Of a stretch of 64,000 bases of DNA, positions 10,971 to 21,720 are shown piece by piece. Origin of the DNA: Orychophragmus violaceus. Taxonomy: Eukaryota > Streptophyta > Magnoliopsida > Brassicales > Brassicaceae. The notes beneath the pieces are model-generated. The model ran no database searches. It worked only from the letters and a program-made list of their open reading frames with translations, and was not told the origin of the DNA. Both the position numbers and the translations under genes were made by a program. The stretch is from positions 54,632,235-54,696,234 of the forward strand of contig CM058231.1 in assembly GCA_030180135.1 (NCBI GenBank). The letters are read 5' to 3'. How positions within the stretch are numbered: the stretch's first letter is position 1; each line of letters starts with the position of its first letter.

Positions 10971-12289
10971 AGCTGAAATTTAGAGATAAATAGAGTTTTA
11001 GTTATTAAGTTCATAAAAGAGCAATCTTAACAACTTATAAGAAAACTCGCATCGTATTCAAAATTTCTTTGTTTAACCTCATATGAATACAATGATTCCG
11101 AGACCCATGTTTAGCTAAATCCAAAGTGGGCCACTGGCCGTCACCCAGAATTAGCTTTACTTGGTAAGCATACACACAGCTAGTTATGACCAATAACTCT
11201 CGGTTGTGAATTGGACCCGAGGCCCAAATTCACCAGATGTCTCAAGGCCCGGGACTCCCGATGGCCCAGTCAAGGAAACCAATCTCTTACAGCCAAATAA
11301 TCACTAAAATCTGGGACTCCCAATGAAATTAGTGACTATATACTACTTTACTTACGCGAAAACAGACACCTCACACTGTAAGCCATATCTGTAATCAAAT
11401 AAGCGTTAAGTAGCTGACAAGATTGGGCAAGACATCCAAGCTTGATATTGTTTTTGAGGATTTTCAAGTTTTATTTCCAAAAATAGAAGATTACTATTTT
11501 AGGAAACTTTCTTATTTTAGAAACTTTCTAAATTTAGTAACTTACTAAAAATAGAAATTTCTAATTTAAATATTTTATTAAATATTTTGGGTTGGGTCAC
11601 AAATTATGGGCCCAATTCTTGGCCCAAGACCATAGAATTCCAGTTGGCCCAATAATTTGACATAACCGATCCGGTTTATTAATTCTGGTCCAAGACCAAA
11701 TTAACTATCAAAACCATCGGTTATTTACTAAACCAGACCAGCTCTAAATTATTTGGTCCAACCAAATCAAACTTAGACCAGCCTTCGATTTAGGTTAAAT
11801 TCAATTTTGAATTTAAATCCGGTTTAACCAGAAATTAAATAATACCATGTATTAAATAATTTTCAGCAAACCGCGATTTTGGGTTAACGCCTTAACCATA
11901 CATTAATTAAATAATTAATGATTTATATAATATACCATTATATATTATATATTCTTATAAATAATATACAAACATTATTTGGCAACGTGATCAAATTCAC
12001 GAGTCACACTCGCACAACGTGATCCGATTGACCACGTGATTTCAAGCAATTAGGGTTTCAAATAATAGAATGTGCAATTCAATTATTAATGATTGACTCA
12101 CTTTAACACACGCCCAAGACCAAAACGTTCGGTTAGGGTTTAATAATTAAAGATGGCCGCGTTTGATAATCACATTCAATTATAAACAATGGCTTTCACA
12201 TGCGATAATGACAAAAACCCAAAAAACAGCCGATTATCAAAATTATCATATCGAATAAAAATTTTCATCCGACAATAACAAAAATCCGC
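10971..12289 (-). other. Copia A leader, AT-rich, no gene
   Basis: The 5' leader between gag and the lost primer site. It aligns with 22741-23860 of copia B (ccactggccgtcacc, ggcccgggactcccgatgg). Near 11460-11560 there are degenerate repeats of a tttctaaaaatag / gaaactttct theme. It ends abruptly at about 12289, where inverted Athila1 gag begins; primer site and the first part of the 5' LTR are gone. Confidence 0.7.
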
Positions 12290-12694
12290 AAGCTTTCCCA
12301 GATGGAAGTTGTTTCAGCCAGGCTGCAACATCTCCAGCCAGAGAGTAGGGGAAAAGGTTGAGGAACAGATAGTCCTGGATCACTCCATCGTACTTTATTC
12401 CGGTGACTATGTCCTCAAACTCATCTATGTGATCCATTGGCTGCTCACTTAGAGAGCCATGGAAGGCTTTCTGCCTCAGGAGAGAGTAGTAGATGGTCTT
12501 AATCTCAAAGTCATTCCTCTCAAAATCAGGAGGTACAAGAGCTGACCGGTTAGCATGAAACTCATCCGGACGGTTATAGTCAGCTAAAGTCCTCTCATGG
12601 ACAACCATCTGTCCACCTTGGCCCTGTCCTTGGCCTTGCCCTTGGCCTTGGTTCTGCTCCTGTTGCGGCTGCTCAGGAAGATCAGGGATAACAT
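12290..12694 (-). pseudogene. Middle of Athila1 gag, inverted
   Basis: The minus strand reads MVVHERTLADYNRPDEFHAN, RNDFEIKTIYYSLLRQKAFH, MDHIDEFEDIVTG and LAGDVAAWLKQLPSGK. This is collinear with Athila2 gag (62535-62850) and is the part missing between 6024 and 12938. Before the Met lies a Gln-Gly-rich stretch (12610-12660) not present in Athila2. Past LPSGK the homology stops (about 12290) and the frame runs into copia A leader. AACAT at 12690-12694 is the inverted target duplication of copia A. Confidence 0.88.
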
Positions 12695-12928
12695 TGTTGG
12701 GAATGTCCTGAAATCTACTGTACTATCTCTAGAAAGTATGATAAGTGTCGAGATCAGACATAAGTCATAAATACTGGGTGATCATGATGGCTTGCTAGAG
12801 TCCGCTCATGATCTATAAGTTTAGGACTTATTACCAGTATTGTATGATCCCGAAGGGTCACACACCATAGCTAACGGGAAAGTTAAATGGAATTAATACG
12901 GTAAGATGCAATGGCATTTACTGTATTA
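12695..12928 (+). repeat. Truncated, inverted 5' LTR of copia A
   Basis: Reverse complement of 6455-6688 with one clear difference (acagtag against acggtag). It starts exactly at the LTR edge (tgttggg) and stops after ctgtatta. About 430 bp of the LTR are missing. Confidence 0.92.
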
Positions 12929-14828
12929 CTGCATTTACTGGATGAGGTTTAAGAAGTACCAACGTGACTACCCGCATCATGGATTCACTGAGGTAACGCT
13001 ATTAGGCATCTTCTTTAGAGGAATAGATCTTCCATATCAGACTGCGTTGGACAATTCTAGCAATGCCAACTTTAACACTAGGACTCCTGCTCAAGCTAAG
13101 CAACTAATAGATAATTTAGTAAGCAGTAATAGCTGCAAGACTACTGATGAGAGAAGGAAGAAGTCCAGTGGGAAGATGGAGAATTCTGAGATAGCTGATA
13201 TTAGATCTAAGTTGGACACTGTTTGCAATCTTCTAGGTGGGAAGAAAGCTGTCTACTTTGCTCAAGATGTTGAGGTGATCAATGCTGAAGAAGATGATCA
13301 GGAAGAGGATGTGAACTACATCGGAGGATCTGGATTTCAAGGAAATAGGTTTGGAAATCAGTCTGGTAATAGGTTCTTCAGTGGAGGACAGAAGAGTGCT
13401 TTCAACAGCAACCAAAACTCTTCTGGATTTGGACAGACTAGTGGTTTTCAGAAACCTTTCCAGCAAAGTAATCAAAGGACTTATGGATCTTCTTCGTACC
13501 AGACACCTCCTGCTGCTAGTGCTCACGAGATCAAGATGGAGAGTATGATGGAACAGTTGATGGAAGGACAGACTAAGCTTGCTGCGGACTGCAACAAGAA
13601 GTTAGATGCTGTCTATGAGGATCTCAATGGGAAGTTTGAGTCTCTAAATACTCATGTGAAGCAATTGGACACTCAGGTGAGCCAAATTTCAAGCTCCATC
13701 AAGGGAAAGAGTGTTGTAGACACCCATATTAAGGCCTGGTCAGTGTACATTGATGATGGATCACACCTAGGTGAAAGATTTGAGCTTAATACAGCTGAAC
13801 TTGTTGAAGAAGCTGAAATTTCGGATTTTGAGGAAAATCTCTCGGGTGGAATCTGTGAAAATTTGACTGCATCGATTGATGCACCCTTAGTGTCGATCGT
13901 TGCATGGTGTGGACAGACAGATTCACAGGATTCTTATTACATTGATTCAGATTCAGAGCTTAACCGTTTATTCCCTGGAGTATCTGAGATAACTCAACAG
14001 GAGATTTATGCACAATCTATTCGATTGTATCCTAAAGTGTCTAAGGTGATTAAACAAGAGATTGATGAACTTAAGCGTTTGGAAAAGATTGGTGAAGAGT
14101 TGGAAGAAATTCCACCATCTGATGATCCACCTTACCACCCTTGTGTGCAGAGATACTTGGGTAAGATGTTGCCTTTGGATGAAGATCTGAAACACTGGGT
14201 AATAGTTGTTCCTCAACATATAAGTGATGTACTATTTACCAAGGTTCCTAAGAAGCTACCTGATCATGGGATCTTTGTGCTGAGTTGTTCTATCTTCGAG
14301 GATGGTTTTAAGCGCTCTCTTTGTGATTTAGGAGCTGTTGGAAGACTCATGCCATACTCTGTGGCAGAGAAGTTGGGTATGATGGATTTTTCACCCACTA
14401 GGACCTCTCTTGTCCTAGCTGATCAGTCAATAAGGATTCCGGAAGGAGGCCTTGAAGACGTCCCTGTGAGAGTTGGAAACTACTTGGTTCCAACAGACTT
14501 TTTGGTTCTTAAGTACCACAGTGAGCAGGAAGATGCATTGATATTAGGTAGACCATTCTTGGCTACAGCTGGAGCAGTGATAGATGTGAGACACAGCCTG
14601 ATAGATCTCCATCTGGGAGATAAGCCACTGCACTTTGAGATGGACAAGCTGCGCAAGCCACTGATTGATGGGCAGACCTTCACCATTATGGATGGAGATG
14701 AAGAGCAGTCAAGTCACACTACGGTTTTGGATCCTGGGGAGCATTTCACAACTTCTTTTCTTGGACTCGTTCACACTGATGAAGCTTACTCTCCACCTTG
14801 GATGAGGAGACTTGCACAGAGACAGTAA
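12929..14828 (+). CDS. Athila1 Gag C-terminal part and aspartic protease
   Basis: The open frame formally starts at 12906, but its first eight residues come from the inverted copia LTR. Athila homology begins at WMRFKKYQRD (about 12940). Gag residues include GFTEVTLLGIFFRGIDLPYQ and NYIGGSGFQGNRFGNQSGNR, followed by a Gly/Asn/Ser/Phe-rich linker and a predicted coiled coil (about 13540-13710). The protease lies near residues 455-600: FVLSCSIFEDGFKRSLCDLG with Asp-Leu-Gly-Ala at the catalytic position, as in other Athila-type proteases, and the second conserved block ALILGRPFLATAGAVIDV. A CGATCG-type motif pair is translated in frame at 13870-13906 (SIDAPLVSIVA). Normal pol does not follow: the frame stops at 14828. 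Gag would form the particle and protease would mature it. Confidence 0.86.
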
Positions 14829-15703
14829 AAGTCTCTGTCAGGATCTCACGGTGCCTGATTCTTGTTCGTCCGGTCAAGCTAATGACCTTAAACAAGCGCT
14901 GAGTGGGAGGCAACCCACTGTTAGGTTTTAGTATTTTTCTTTCTTATTTTTGGTGTTATTCTTAGGAACTTACGTTTTGATTTATTTTTGCTAAGTTTCT
15001 AAATACAGAACTCGAGTCTGGAGATGTGTGACGATCGATGGACTTGTGCACCGGTCGTTGCAGGGAAATTTGACGAGGAGATGGGATCGCATTGTGACGA
15101 TCATTGCGGTCCTGTGCAACGGTCGTTGCAATTGGTTTAAATTACAAAATTAAGGTACACGCGCTAAACCGGAATCAATTCGGTTCACGAATGATGATCG
15201 TTGCTCATCAGCAACGATCGTTGCACCCACGACCAGGTAAGTGCCTTAAACCCTTTTCTCTTCTCTTCTTCTCCACTCTCGCCGTCCGTACAACCGAGAC
15301 TCTCATCAACTAAATCTCTCATTTCTTTATCGTTTTGGTTGATTCCAAGTGCTATTCTCCTTGTTTTTACACATTTTATCTGTTTTTCTAACCCATTCGA
15401 AGCAAATCCAAGGTAATGTGTCTCAATTTCGTGATTTCCGGATTCATTTTTAGGGTTTTAGAATTTGAGAATTTTGGCTTGAAAACGATGATTCCATGCT
15501 GTTATAGACCTGATTTAGGATGATTGGTGATGGATTATTGCTGTTTGTGAGATTGTGGATTGATTTTGGCACGATTTTGAATCGTCACTTAGCAACTATA
15601 AAATCGCCTTGCAACGATCGTCGCCACTCGTGCAACGATCGTTGCTCTGCGATTTCACAGAGAGATTGCCGAGACTAATATTGTTTTATTTTCTTGAATG
15701 CAG
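14829..15703 (+). other. Athila1 spacer between gag-protease and ORF-1-like gene
   Basis: It starts with the post-pol block gcgctgagtgggaggcaacc (a short hairpin around ggcaacccac). That block normally follows the integrase end, which suggests a clean loss of RT-integrase. Paired CGATCG motifs occur at 15031-15057, 15099-15129, 15197-15224 and 15611-15646. A candidate intron runs from CAG|GTAAGT at 15237 to TGCAG at 15703, directly before the ATG. No protein gene is visible. Confidence 0.65.
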
Positions 15704-17194
15704 ATGGCAACTCAAAGACAAGCTCGCAAACGTAGAGCCACCACAGCAGCTCCAGCTGCAGGCCATCCGCCACCTGAGTGGTTCCATCGAGACTTGGATC
15801 CACCTGAGGACTATCAGAGAGATCAAGAAGCAATACAGCCACCTTGGCCTAGAGCAGATAAGCTATTGATTCCGACAGATAAGGTCTGTGGCATGGAGAT
15901 TGATGATCTGCTAAAGACCGACACCTTCACGGAGAGGCCATTACTTGATGAGTGGGATGAGTATGACACATTGCTGTACAATGGTTGGTGTGGCATGACA
16001 CTTAAGCCGACCAAGTTTGCAGATTACTCGACTTGCAGGAGTATGGGCATCGATGAGCAAGTTCTTGCACTGTGTAAGGGCATTGGTCTGGGGACAATGC
16101 CAATGCAGCCTTACGAGATGTACCCTGAGTTGGTAAGACAGCTGCTAGCCACTTGCAGAGTGATATACCCTACACCAGATAGCAGGAAGGCTTCAGGAGG
16201 TTTCTTTACCTTCATGTGCCTAGGATGCAGGTATCGGATTCCCCTTCTCGATATCTGTACGATTTATGGATTCAGCACTAAGCCGACGTGCATTGGTATG
16301 TCACTTGAGTGGGATGTGGATGAAGCTCAGTATTTCTGGGACTGTATCGGCAATGGTCGGTATAACTCGAGGACCACACCGGTGATTCAGGTTAGACATC
16401 CTGTTCTTAGGTACGTCTTGCGCATGTTAGGATGTACTCTGTTGTGCAAGTTTAAAGCCAACAAGATACGTAAGAACGAGATGGAGATGTTGTTCATTGG
16501 ACTGAGGGACCAGTTCGAGGATACTATTCTTAGAGATCCCACTAAGGGACTCAACTTGGGAGCCGTCTTCGCTCATCATTTATGCGACCTGCAGAAGAAG
16601 CCATTTGATGGTGTGGGCACTGAGAGAGTAGGGAGTCTGCTTACTCCCATTTTCAGGCATTGCATGATTCCCCTAGAGGGTACGGAGCGTAATGACAACA
16701 TGGAGTTCCTTGATTTTAGCCATCTGCAGAGTGCTACATGGCTGAAGGAGGGATGTGTATGGGTTTATTATGACCCTGCCACAGAGAAGCGTGGTGTGGA
16801 TCTTCATGCTCCTGGTCTTACACAGATTGATACGCTGGATGCCTTGAGATTCCAGCCTCCTATGAGCGATCAGCGCAGAGTTCCTTCTATGGCTCATCCG
16901 CTGGGAGAGCCTTCTACACGAGCTTCTACTCCCTCTGCGCCTGCACCTGCTGCCCCTGTCGATGATGTTGGCCCTTTTCCCGCGCCTACGATGCCTTATG
17001 GTGATATGTCTGAGGCAGAGTGGAGAGAGCGTTCGGATGGTATTCTACGGGTCATCTGGAACTTCATGCGTACCTGCACTTGCAGGAGACATCCACAGAT
17101 ACACCATCCAGGACCTTCTCGACGCAGACGACGATCTCCGACTCCCGGTTCTTCGAGTGGTACTGATCGCATAGTTGACATGGATGACGAGTGA
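15704..17194 (+). CDS. ATHILA ORF-1-like protein (envelope-position gene of Athila1)
   Basis: An uninterrupted frame of 496 residues from MATQRQARKRR. A second in-frame ATG two codons upstream (15698) is possible, but the splice-acceptor-like TGCAG ends at 15703. It resembles the plant ATHILA ORF-1 family: PYEMYPELVRQLLATCRVIY, GGFFTFMCLGCRYRIPLLDI then CTIYGF, RHPVLRYVLRMLGCTLLCK and LNLGAVFAHHLCD. The N-terminus is basic, and the tail is Pro/Ala/Ser-rich with an Arg cluster (SRRRRRSP). I see no signal peptide and no clear membrane segment, so an envelope role is positional only; the molecular function is unknown. A diverged broken copy is at 28597-29905. The frame is strikingly well kept for an element without pol. 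Confidence 0.8.
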   Translation: MATQRQARKRRATTAAPAAGHPPPEWFHRDLDPPEDYQRDQEAIQPPWPRADKLLIPTDKVCGMEIDDLLKTDTFTERPLLDEWDEYDTLLYNGWCGMTLKPTKFADYSTCRSMGIDEQVLALCKGIGLGTMPMQPYEMYPELVRQLLATCRVIYPTPDSRKASGGFFTFMCLGCRYRIPLLDICTIYGFSTKPTCIGMSLEWDVDEAQYFWDCIGNGRYNSRTTPVIQVRHPVLRYVLRMLGCTLLCKFKANKIRKNEMEMLFIGLRDQFEDTILRDPTKGLNLGAVFAHHLCDLQKKPFDGVGTERVGSLLTPIFRHCMIPLEGTERNDNMEFLDFSHLQSATWLKEGCVWVYYDPATEKRGVDLHAPGLTQIDTLDALRFQPPMSDQRRVPSMAHPLGEPSTRASTPSAPAPAAPVDDVGPFPAPTMPYGDMSEAEWRERSDGILRVIWNFMRTCTCRRHPQIHHPGPSRRRRRSPTPGSSSGTDRIVDMDDE

Positions 17195-17816
17195 TTGAGT
17201 ATTGGCATCACTAGACTACGGTTCTCGTATTTATTTTTCTTTTTCCCTTTGCATTTTCTTTTGATTTTCTTAGGGTGTTTATGTTTGGATGATGTGTTTG
17301 CTTTGAGATTATCAGTTGCTTTGATTTTGCCTGTTTTCGGTGTTTTTCAGCCTGCAGGTTCAAAAATTTGGATTTTCTTATGGACTAACCTGCTAACTTG
17401 CTGACTGATCCGAAAAATTGCAGTGCGTCAATCGACACACCTTGTGTCGATCGTCACAACACGAAAGAAATCGCATTGCAGCGATCGTTACGGTCCTGAG
17501 CAACGATCGACACAGGACGAAATATCGCCTAGCAACGATCGATGCATTTATGCAGCGATCGATGCATGTGCGACAGAGGTAAAATCAAACAGAACTCAAC
17601 ACATCCATTAACATTTTTTTTATTATTTCTTTTTACCAATCATTTGCTTGACACTACTGGGGACAGTGTGTCTTAAGTGTGGGGGAGGTGCTACTGACTT
17701 TATCTTTCTGTTTTCTCAGAGTCAGTCCAATTTTCAAAAAAAATTGTTTTATTGAGTCAAAACCAGTTTAAGTAGGAAACAGTGAATTTTTGAGAAGATT
17801 AACAACATCTTGCAGG
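17195..17816 (+). other. Athila1 3' non-coding region before copia B
   Basis: T-rich sequence, then a dense motif cluster at 17426-17572 with seven CGATCG-like sites. It contains gtgtgtcttaagtgtggggg, a purine-rich block like the 3' tract region of Athila. GCAGG at 17812-17816 is the left target duplication of copia B. No gene seen. Confidence 0.65.
17426..17572. repeat. Cluster of paired CGATCG motifs
   Basis: Sites such as gtgtcgatcgtcac, gcagcgatcgttac, gcaacgatcgacac, gcaacgatcgatgc and gcagcgatcgatgc are arranged in pairs 19-22 bp apart. Confidence 0.8.
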
Positions 17817-18489
17817 TGAAGGAATGTTTAGATGAATCCTGATTCAATTCTCTGATTCAGATTATCCTAAACATGCGGATCTAGGTTCTCTTGAATAGAA
17901 ACAATTGATGATCTCACCTTATACCTGTTTATTGCAGCGGAAAGGGATGGTATGTCAGAGATCAAAGAGCCACCGAGAGATAACTCCTCCAGAGGTTCAC
18001 ACACGCACACCGAGCAGGAAGAGGCTGCTAGACCAGTAGGGAATCGGCGCAGAGAGAGAGAGGAGGCTCGCGGCTAGGGCTTATTTTCGACCTGAACTCG
18101 TCTTAAGTTTATATAACTCGTTCAGTTCGTTTTGGGCCATTTGGCCCAAAGGCCAATTAACTCCGAGGCGTTCGCGCACTGTGTCGATCGATACTCCTTG
18201 TGTATCGATCGACACACAGTGGCAAAACCCAATTATTCTCTCTAAGTACAGTAAATGCCTAGCACTTTTACCGTACTTCTGCTACACCATTCCTACACGT
18301 TTTCCTGTTAGCTTAGGCGTGTGACCCATATGGGATCATATAATAAAGGCAATAAGTCCAAGACTTATAGATCATGAGCGGACTCTAGCAAGCCATCATG
18401 ACCCCCAGTATTATATGACTTATGTCTGATCATTGACATACTCTTACTTTCTAGAGACAGTACTGAGATTACTGGACACAATTCCAACA
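17817..18489 (-). repeat. 3' LTR of copia B
   Basis: TGAAGGAATG … ATTCCAACA. TTTATATAAC at 18108-18117 is a TATA-like box. A 15-bp perfect hairpin built from a CGATCG pair is at 18180-18216. Confidence 0.95.
18180..18216. repeat. CGATCG-pair hairpin in copia B LTR
   Basis: TGTGTCGATCGATAC (18180-18194) and its exact reverse complement (18202-18216) are separated by seven bases. The two CGATCG centres are 21 bp apart. The same hairpin is at 24769-24805. The LTRs of copia A and E lack it at the equivalent place. Confidence 0.9.
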
Positions 18490-21400
18490 ATCTCCCACTT
18501 GTACTGGAATCTCTGTATTCATAATCCTTTTGTCACAATATCTCGATTAGTCATAAGGCAAGATTGGTGTCATCCTTATAAAGCCTAATCTTGTTCATCG
18601 GACTCTGATTCGATACTGACAATCCAAACGACTCGGGACAGTCCGTTTGAGCATGGCCATGCATTTTCCAGTATTCAAATCTCCGATTGGCCTAGAGATA
18701 TTCACTCCATTTATATTGGAGGGACAAATCCCGTCTTGTTCCATCACTGTAAACTACTCATTTCACAATGTACCCAAACAAGGTCCTTATAACTATCGCA
18801 GAACGATAGCGTTTGACAATGATCAAAGTACATCAGTCCATGTGCAGTCACATGCATGCGAACTCAGGTCTAAGGACTATACTCTATAGTCGTAGTAAGA
18901 ATCTCTTATGACACAGATATAAATATCCTGAAGAGTTCTTATAAGCGGGTCTTGTCCGGTCGTATGTTCCCAAACATACACCTATGTACTGACTTTGATG
19001 CCGCGCATCTATGACACACTGAGACTTTGTCATAAGTTACGTACCAATCCAGTCTCACACGATTGTTGGTGTTCCAATTTCAACAACCTTCGACTAGGGA
19101 CAGGATGATATAAAACATTTATCAAATATAGGGTCTCATGATCAAGCTAAATGACTTCGATGACTCAAGATCAAGTCATTTACTTTGATGACCTATAAAA
19201 TGGTTTATATCACTTTGGAACGATTATTTCATCACCGTTAAAATAATCTTGAAATAATAATTTCATTAAACATCTTAAATGTTGTTTCAAGAACATATCC
19301 AATAACTAAATAAAGCCCTTTAATAACTCCCACTGAAATTAAGACTACATCTTAATTTCACTTATCCTACAGCAACAGTCCGCGACTCGTGCTTAGGGCT
19401 AAGGAGTGGCTTCGTTAATAGATTAGCAACGTTCTCATTCGTTGAAACTTGCTGATCTACTTAACATCTCTGTCATTTATCTTACGGAATAGGTTATACC
19501 TATCCTCAAGGTGTTTGGACCTCTGATGTGCAGCTAGTCTCATCTATGCTGGGAATCACATCAAGTTCAGTGACGAACTCTTCTTTCCAAACAACCTCTT
19601 TCGCCACTTCCCAAGCTGCGAAATGTTCAGCTTAAGTCATTGAGTCAGCAACAGTGCCTTGCACCGCCAGATAGACACAAGATATAACCGGACTGTGATC
19701 GGAAATCATCTTTGTCTATTGGAAACTTGCCTTTCAGACTCTATCGACTTATAGCACCTCACTTTCTCCGTAAATCAAGAACTTATCCTTAGTATTCCTC
19801 AAATACTTTAGGACATACTTTAGGAAACTTGATTCTTTGCTGGATTTGACTGGTCTTTATTTGTCTTGCTTAACATTAAAGCAACATCAAACAAGTATGT
19901 TTCATGGCATACATGATAGATCCAATTGCCGACGCATATGGAATCTCATCCATGCATTTAAGCTCAGCAGTTATCGTAGGATACTGTATCTTGCTTAACT
20001 TAATGCCATGTGACATTGGCATAAAACCCTTCTTGGATTGCTCAAAACGTGTGGGACTTTGTCAATTTAAGAATCTGACTTTGTCCTATCAGCTCTTTTG
20101 GATCTCTATCTTTAGATCCAAAATCCAAGAACTACGTGGCTTTACCCATGTCAATCATTAAACCAACTCCCAAGCTAGTCCTTTACCGACTACGGCGTTG
20201 GGACGTAATTTTCGAGAATCAGTATGTCATCGACATACAATATGAGAAATGCAATATCGCTCCCACTAATCTATTAGTAAACACACAGTTCCGCTTCGTT
20301 TCTGTTCAAGTCAAAATCTTGACTACTTCAACAGAACGAAGATTCCAACTCCGATATGTTTGCTTCCATCCATGAATGGATCGATGAAGCCAACTTACAC
20401 AAAATGTAATTCTTCGGAGTCTGGGCTCACTTTCGCTTCCTAGGATTTCGCAGATTCGTCGCTTTCAATGATCATCAGATCATGCGAACATTCAATGATC
20501 ATCAGGCTGAACTAATGACGAGAATTCACTCTCGGATTAGTGACTGATTCTTTCATATCTGCGAACTTCAGGCTCCACAGGTGGAGATTCTACAGAAATC
20601 TGTAAATCCATCCGCTGCTCTCCCTTAATAGGTTAAGCAGCCTCCTGTATTTCTCGAATTTATTCGAGTTGTACTTTTACTCCCACTGTTCTTCTTGGAA
20701 AATAACTTCCCTTCTTAGAAAACAGAATGGACGTAAAAGTAACAAGCCTTGGTTTCCTTCGGACAAGCAGCGAAGTAGTACAACTACAAATACTCAGTAA
20801 AGACGAATTTGGATCGATTCCAATCCACATTTACGTGGTGTCTTTCAACTGATATTTGTGGAACTATTTCAGCGTAAACTTAGATATTTTTAGAGCGTTA
20901 TTCTTAAATAATATCATGGAAGATTCGTGTGACTCATCTTTAATCATTTCTTATAAGATCTGATTCTTTCTCACAGAAAAACCTTCAGGTTTTCAGGAGA
21001 AATGAGCTGTGAAACGATTTCACACTCATTAAGATGATCACACAATCAATGACTTAAGTATTCTCACTCGTGATTTAATCCAGAGTCTTAATACTTTTGT
21101 CATTCAGATCCTATACTTTATTCTGGAACTCTTTCGACCATGTCAAAGAATTCCGACTTGTGTCTCATCAAATGAACACAGTCACACTCACTGAAGTAAT
21201 CAGTAGAGACAATGAAGTACAGGAAATTTTCTCTGGCATTACTGCTCATTGGGCCACATACATGAGTATGTTCCAGGTCCAATAAGCCTTTGGGCTTTTC
21301 TCTAGCTCGGCTAAGATAGGCCCTTTACCTTTTGGTCTAGTAAACAGAATTCAAGTCTCATAAGATATTTTATCAAATGAGCCCAACAGTCCATGACTAT

Positions 21401-21720
21401 GGGATTTCTGAATCCGACTTACTCTATGTGACCAAGACTTTATGCCAAGAAAAATCAGGTTTAATTCATCAGATTTAAACCAATTCGGTATTTATGTTAC
21501 ATTTAGGCATTCTTTGGTTTAAGATATAAAACCCATTCCATGAATAGGGTGCTACAATTAATATTTCATTAAGATCAAAAGAACAAAACTTGTCTTTTAT
21601 AAAAATGAAAAACATTCAAATTCTTACAAGAAAATGAAAGACAACTCTGCTTAAAGCAAATACATTGTAGCAATTACTTAATACAAAACCAAGCCTCAAA
21701 GGGATCTATAAGTGAAAACC
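18490..21720 (-). pseudogene. Copia B 3' region and decayed pol
   Basis: 18490-19320 is 3' untranslated sequence. From about 19320 the minus strand aligns with the same rubble of RNase H, RT and integrase as copia A (7530-10043); for example the block at 20090-20160 is nearly identical to 8320-8390. No frame longer than about 85 codons matches pol. Because B is very young, this damage was inherited at insertion and did not accumulate afterwards. Confidence 0.8.

Larger units (their letters stand above)
6025..12928 (-). mobile_element. Copia element A: gag-only non-autonomous copia, right end inverted
   Basis: The element is minus-strand: intact 3' LTR at left (6025-6688), decayed pol (7530-10043), open gag (10044-10970), leader (10971 to about 12289). 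The 5' LTR is reduced to 234 bp and lies in reverse orientation at 12695-12928. The duplication ATGTT sits before 6025 and, reverse-complemented (AACAT), at 12690-12694, inside the inverted segment. The primer site is missing. The LTR and first 0.8 kb of internal sequence resemble copia E; the rest resembles copia B. Confidence 0.88.

Noticed and set aside
13741..14060. Host gene fragment between gag and protease of Athila1
   Set aside because: The segment (DSDSELNRLFPG region) is in frame with gag-protease and has no separate start, so it is treated as a variable Athila linker.
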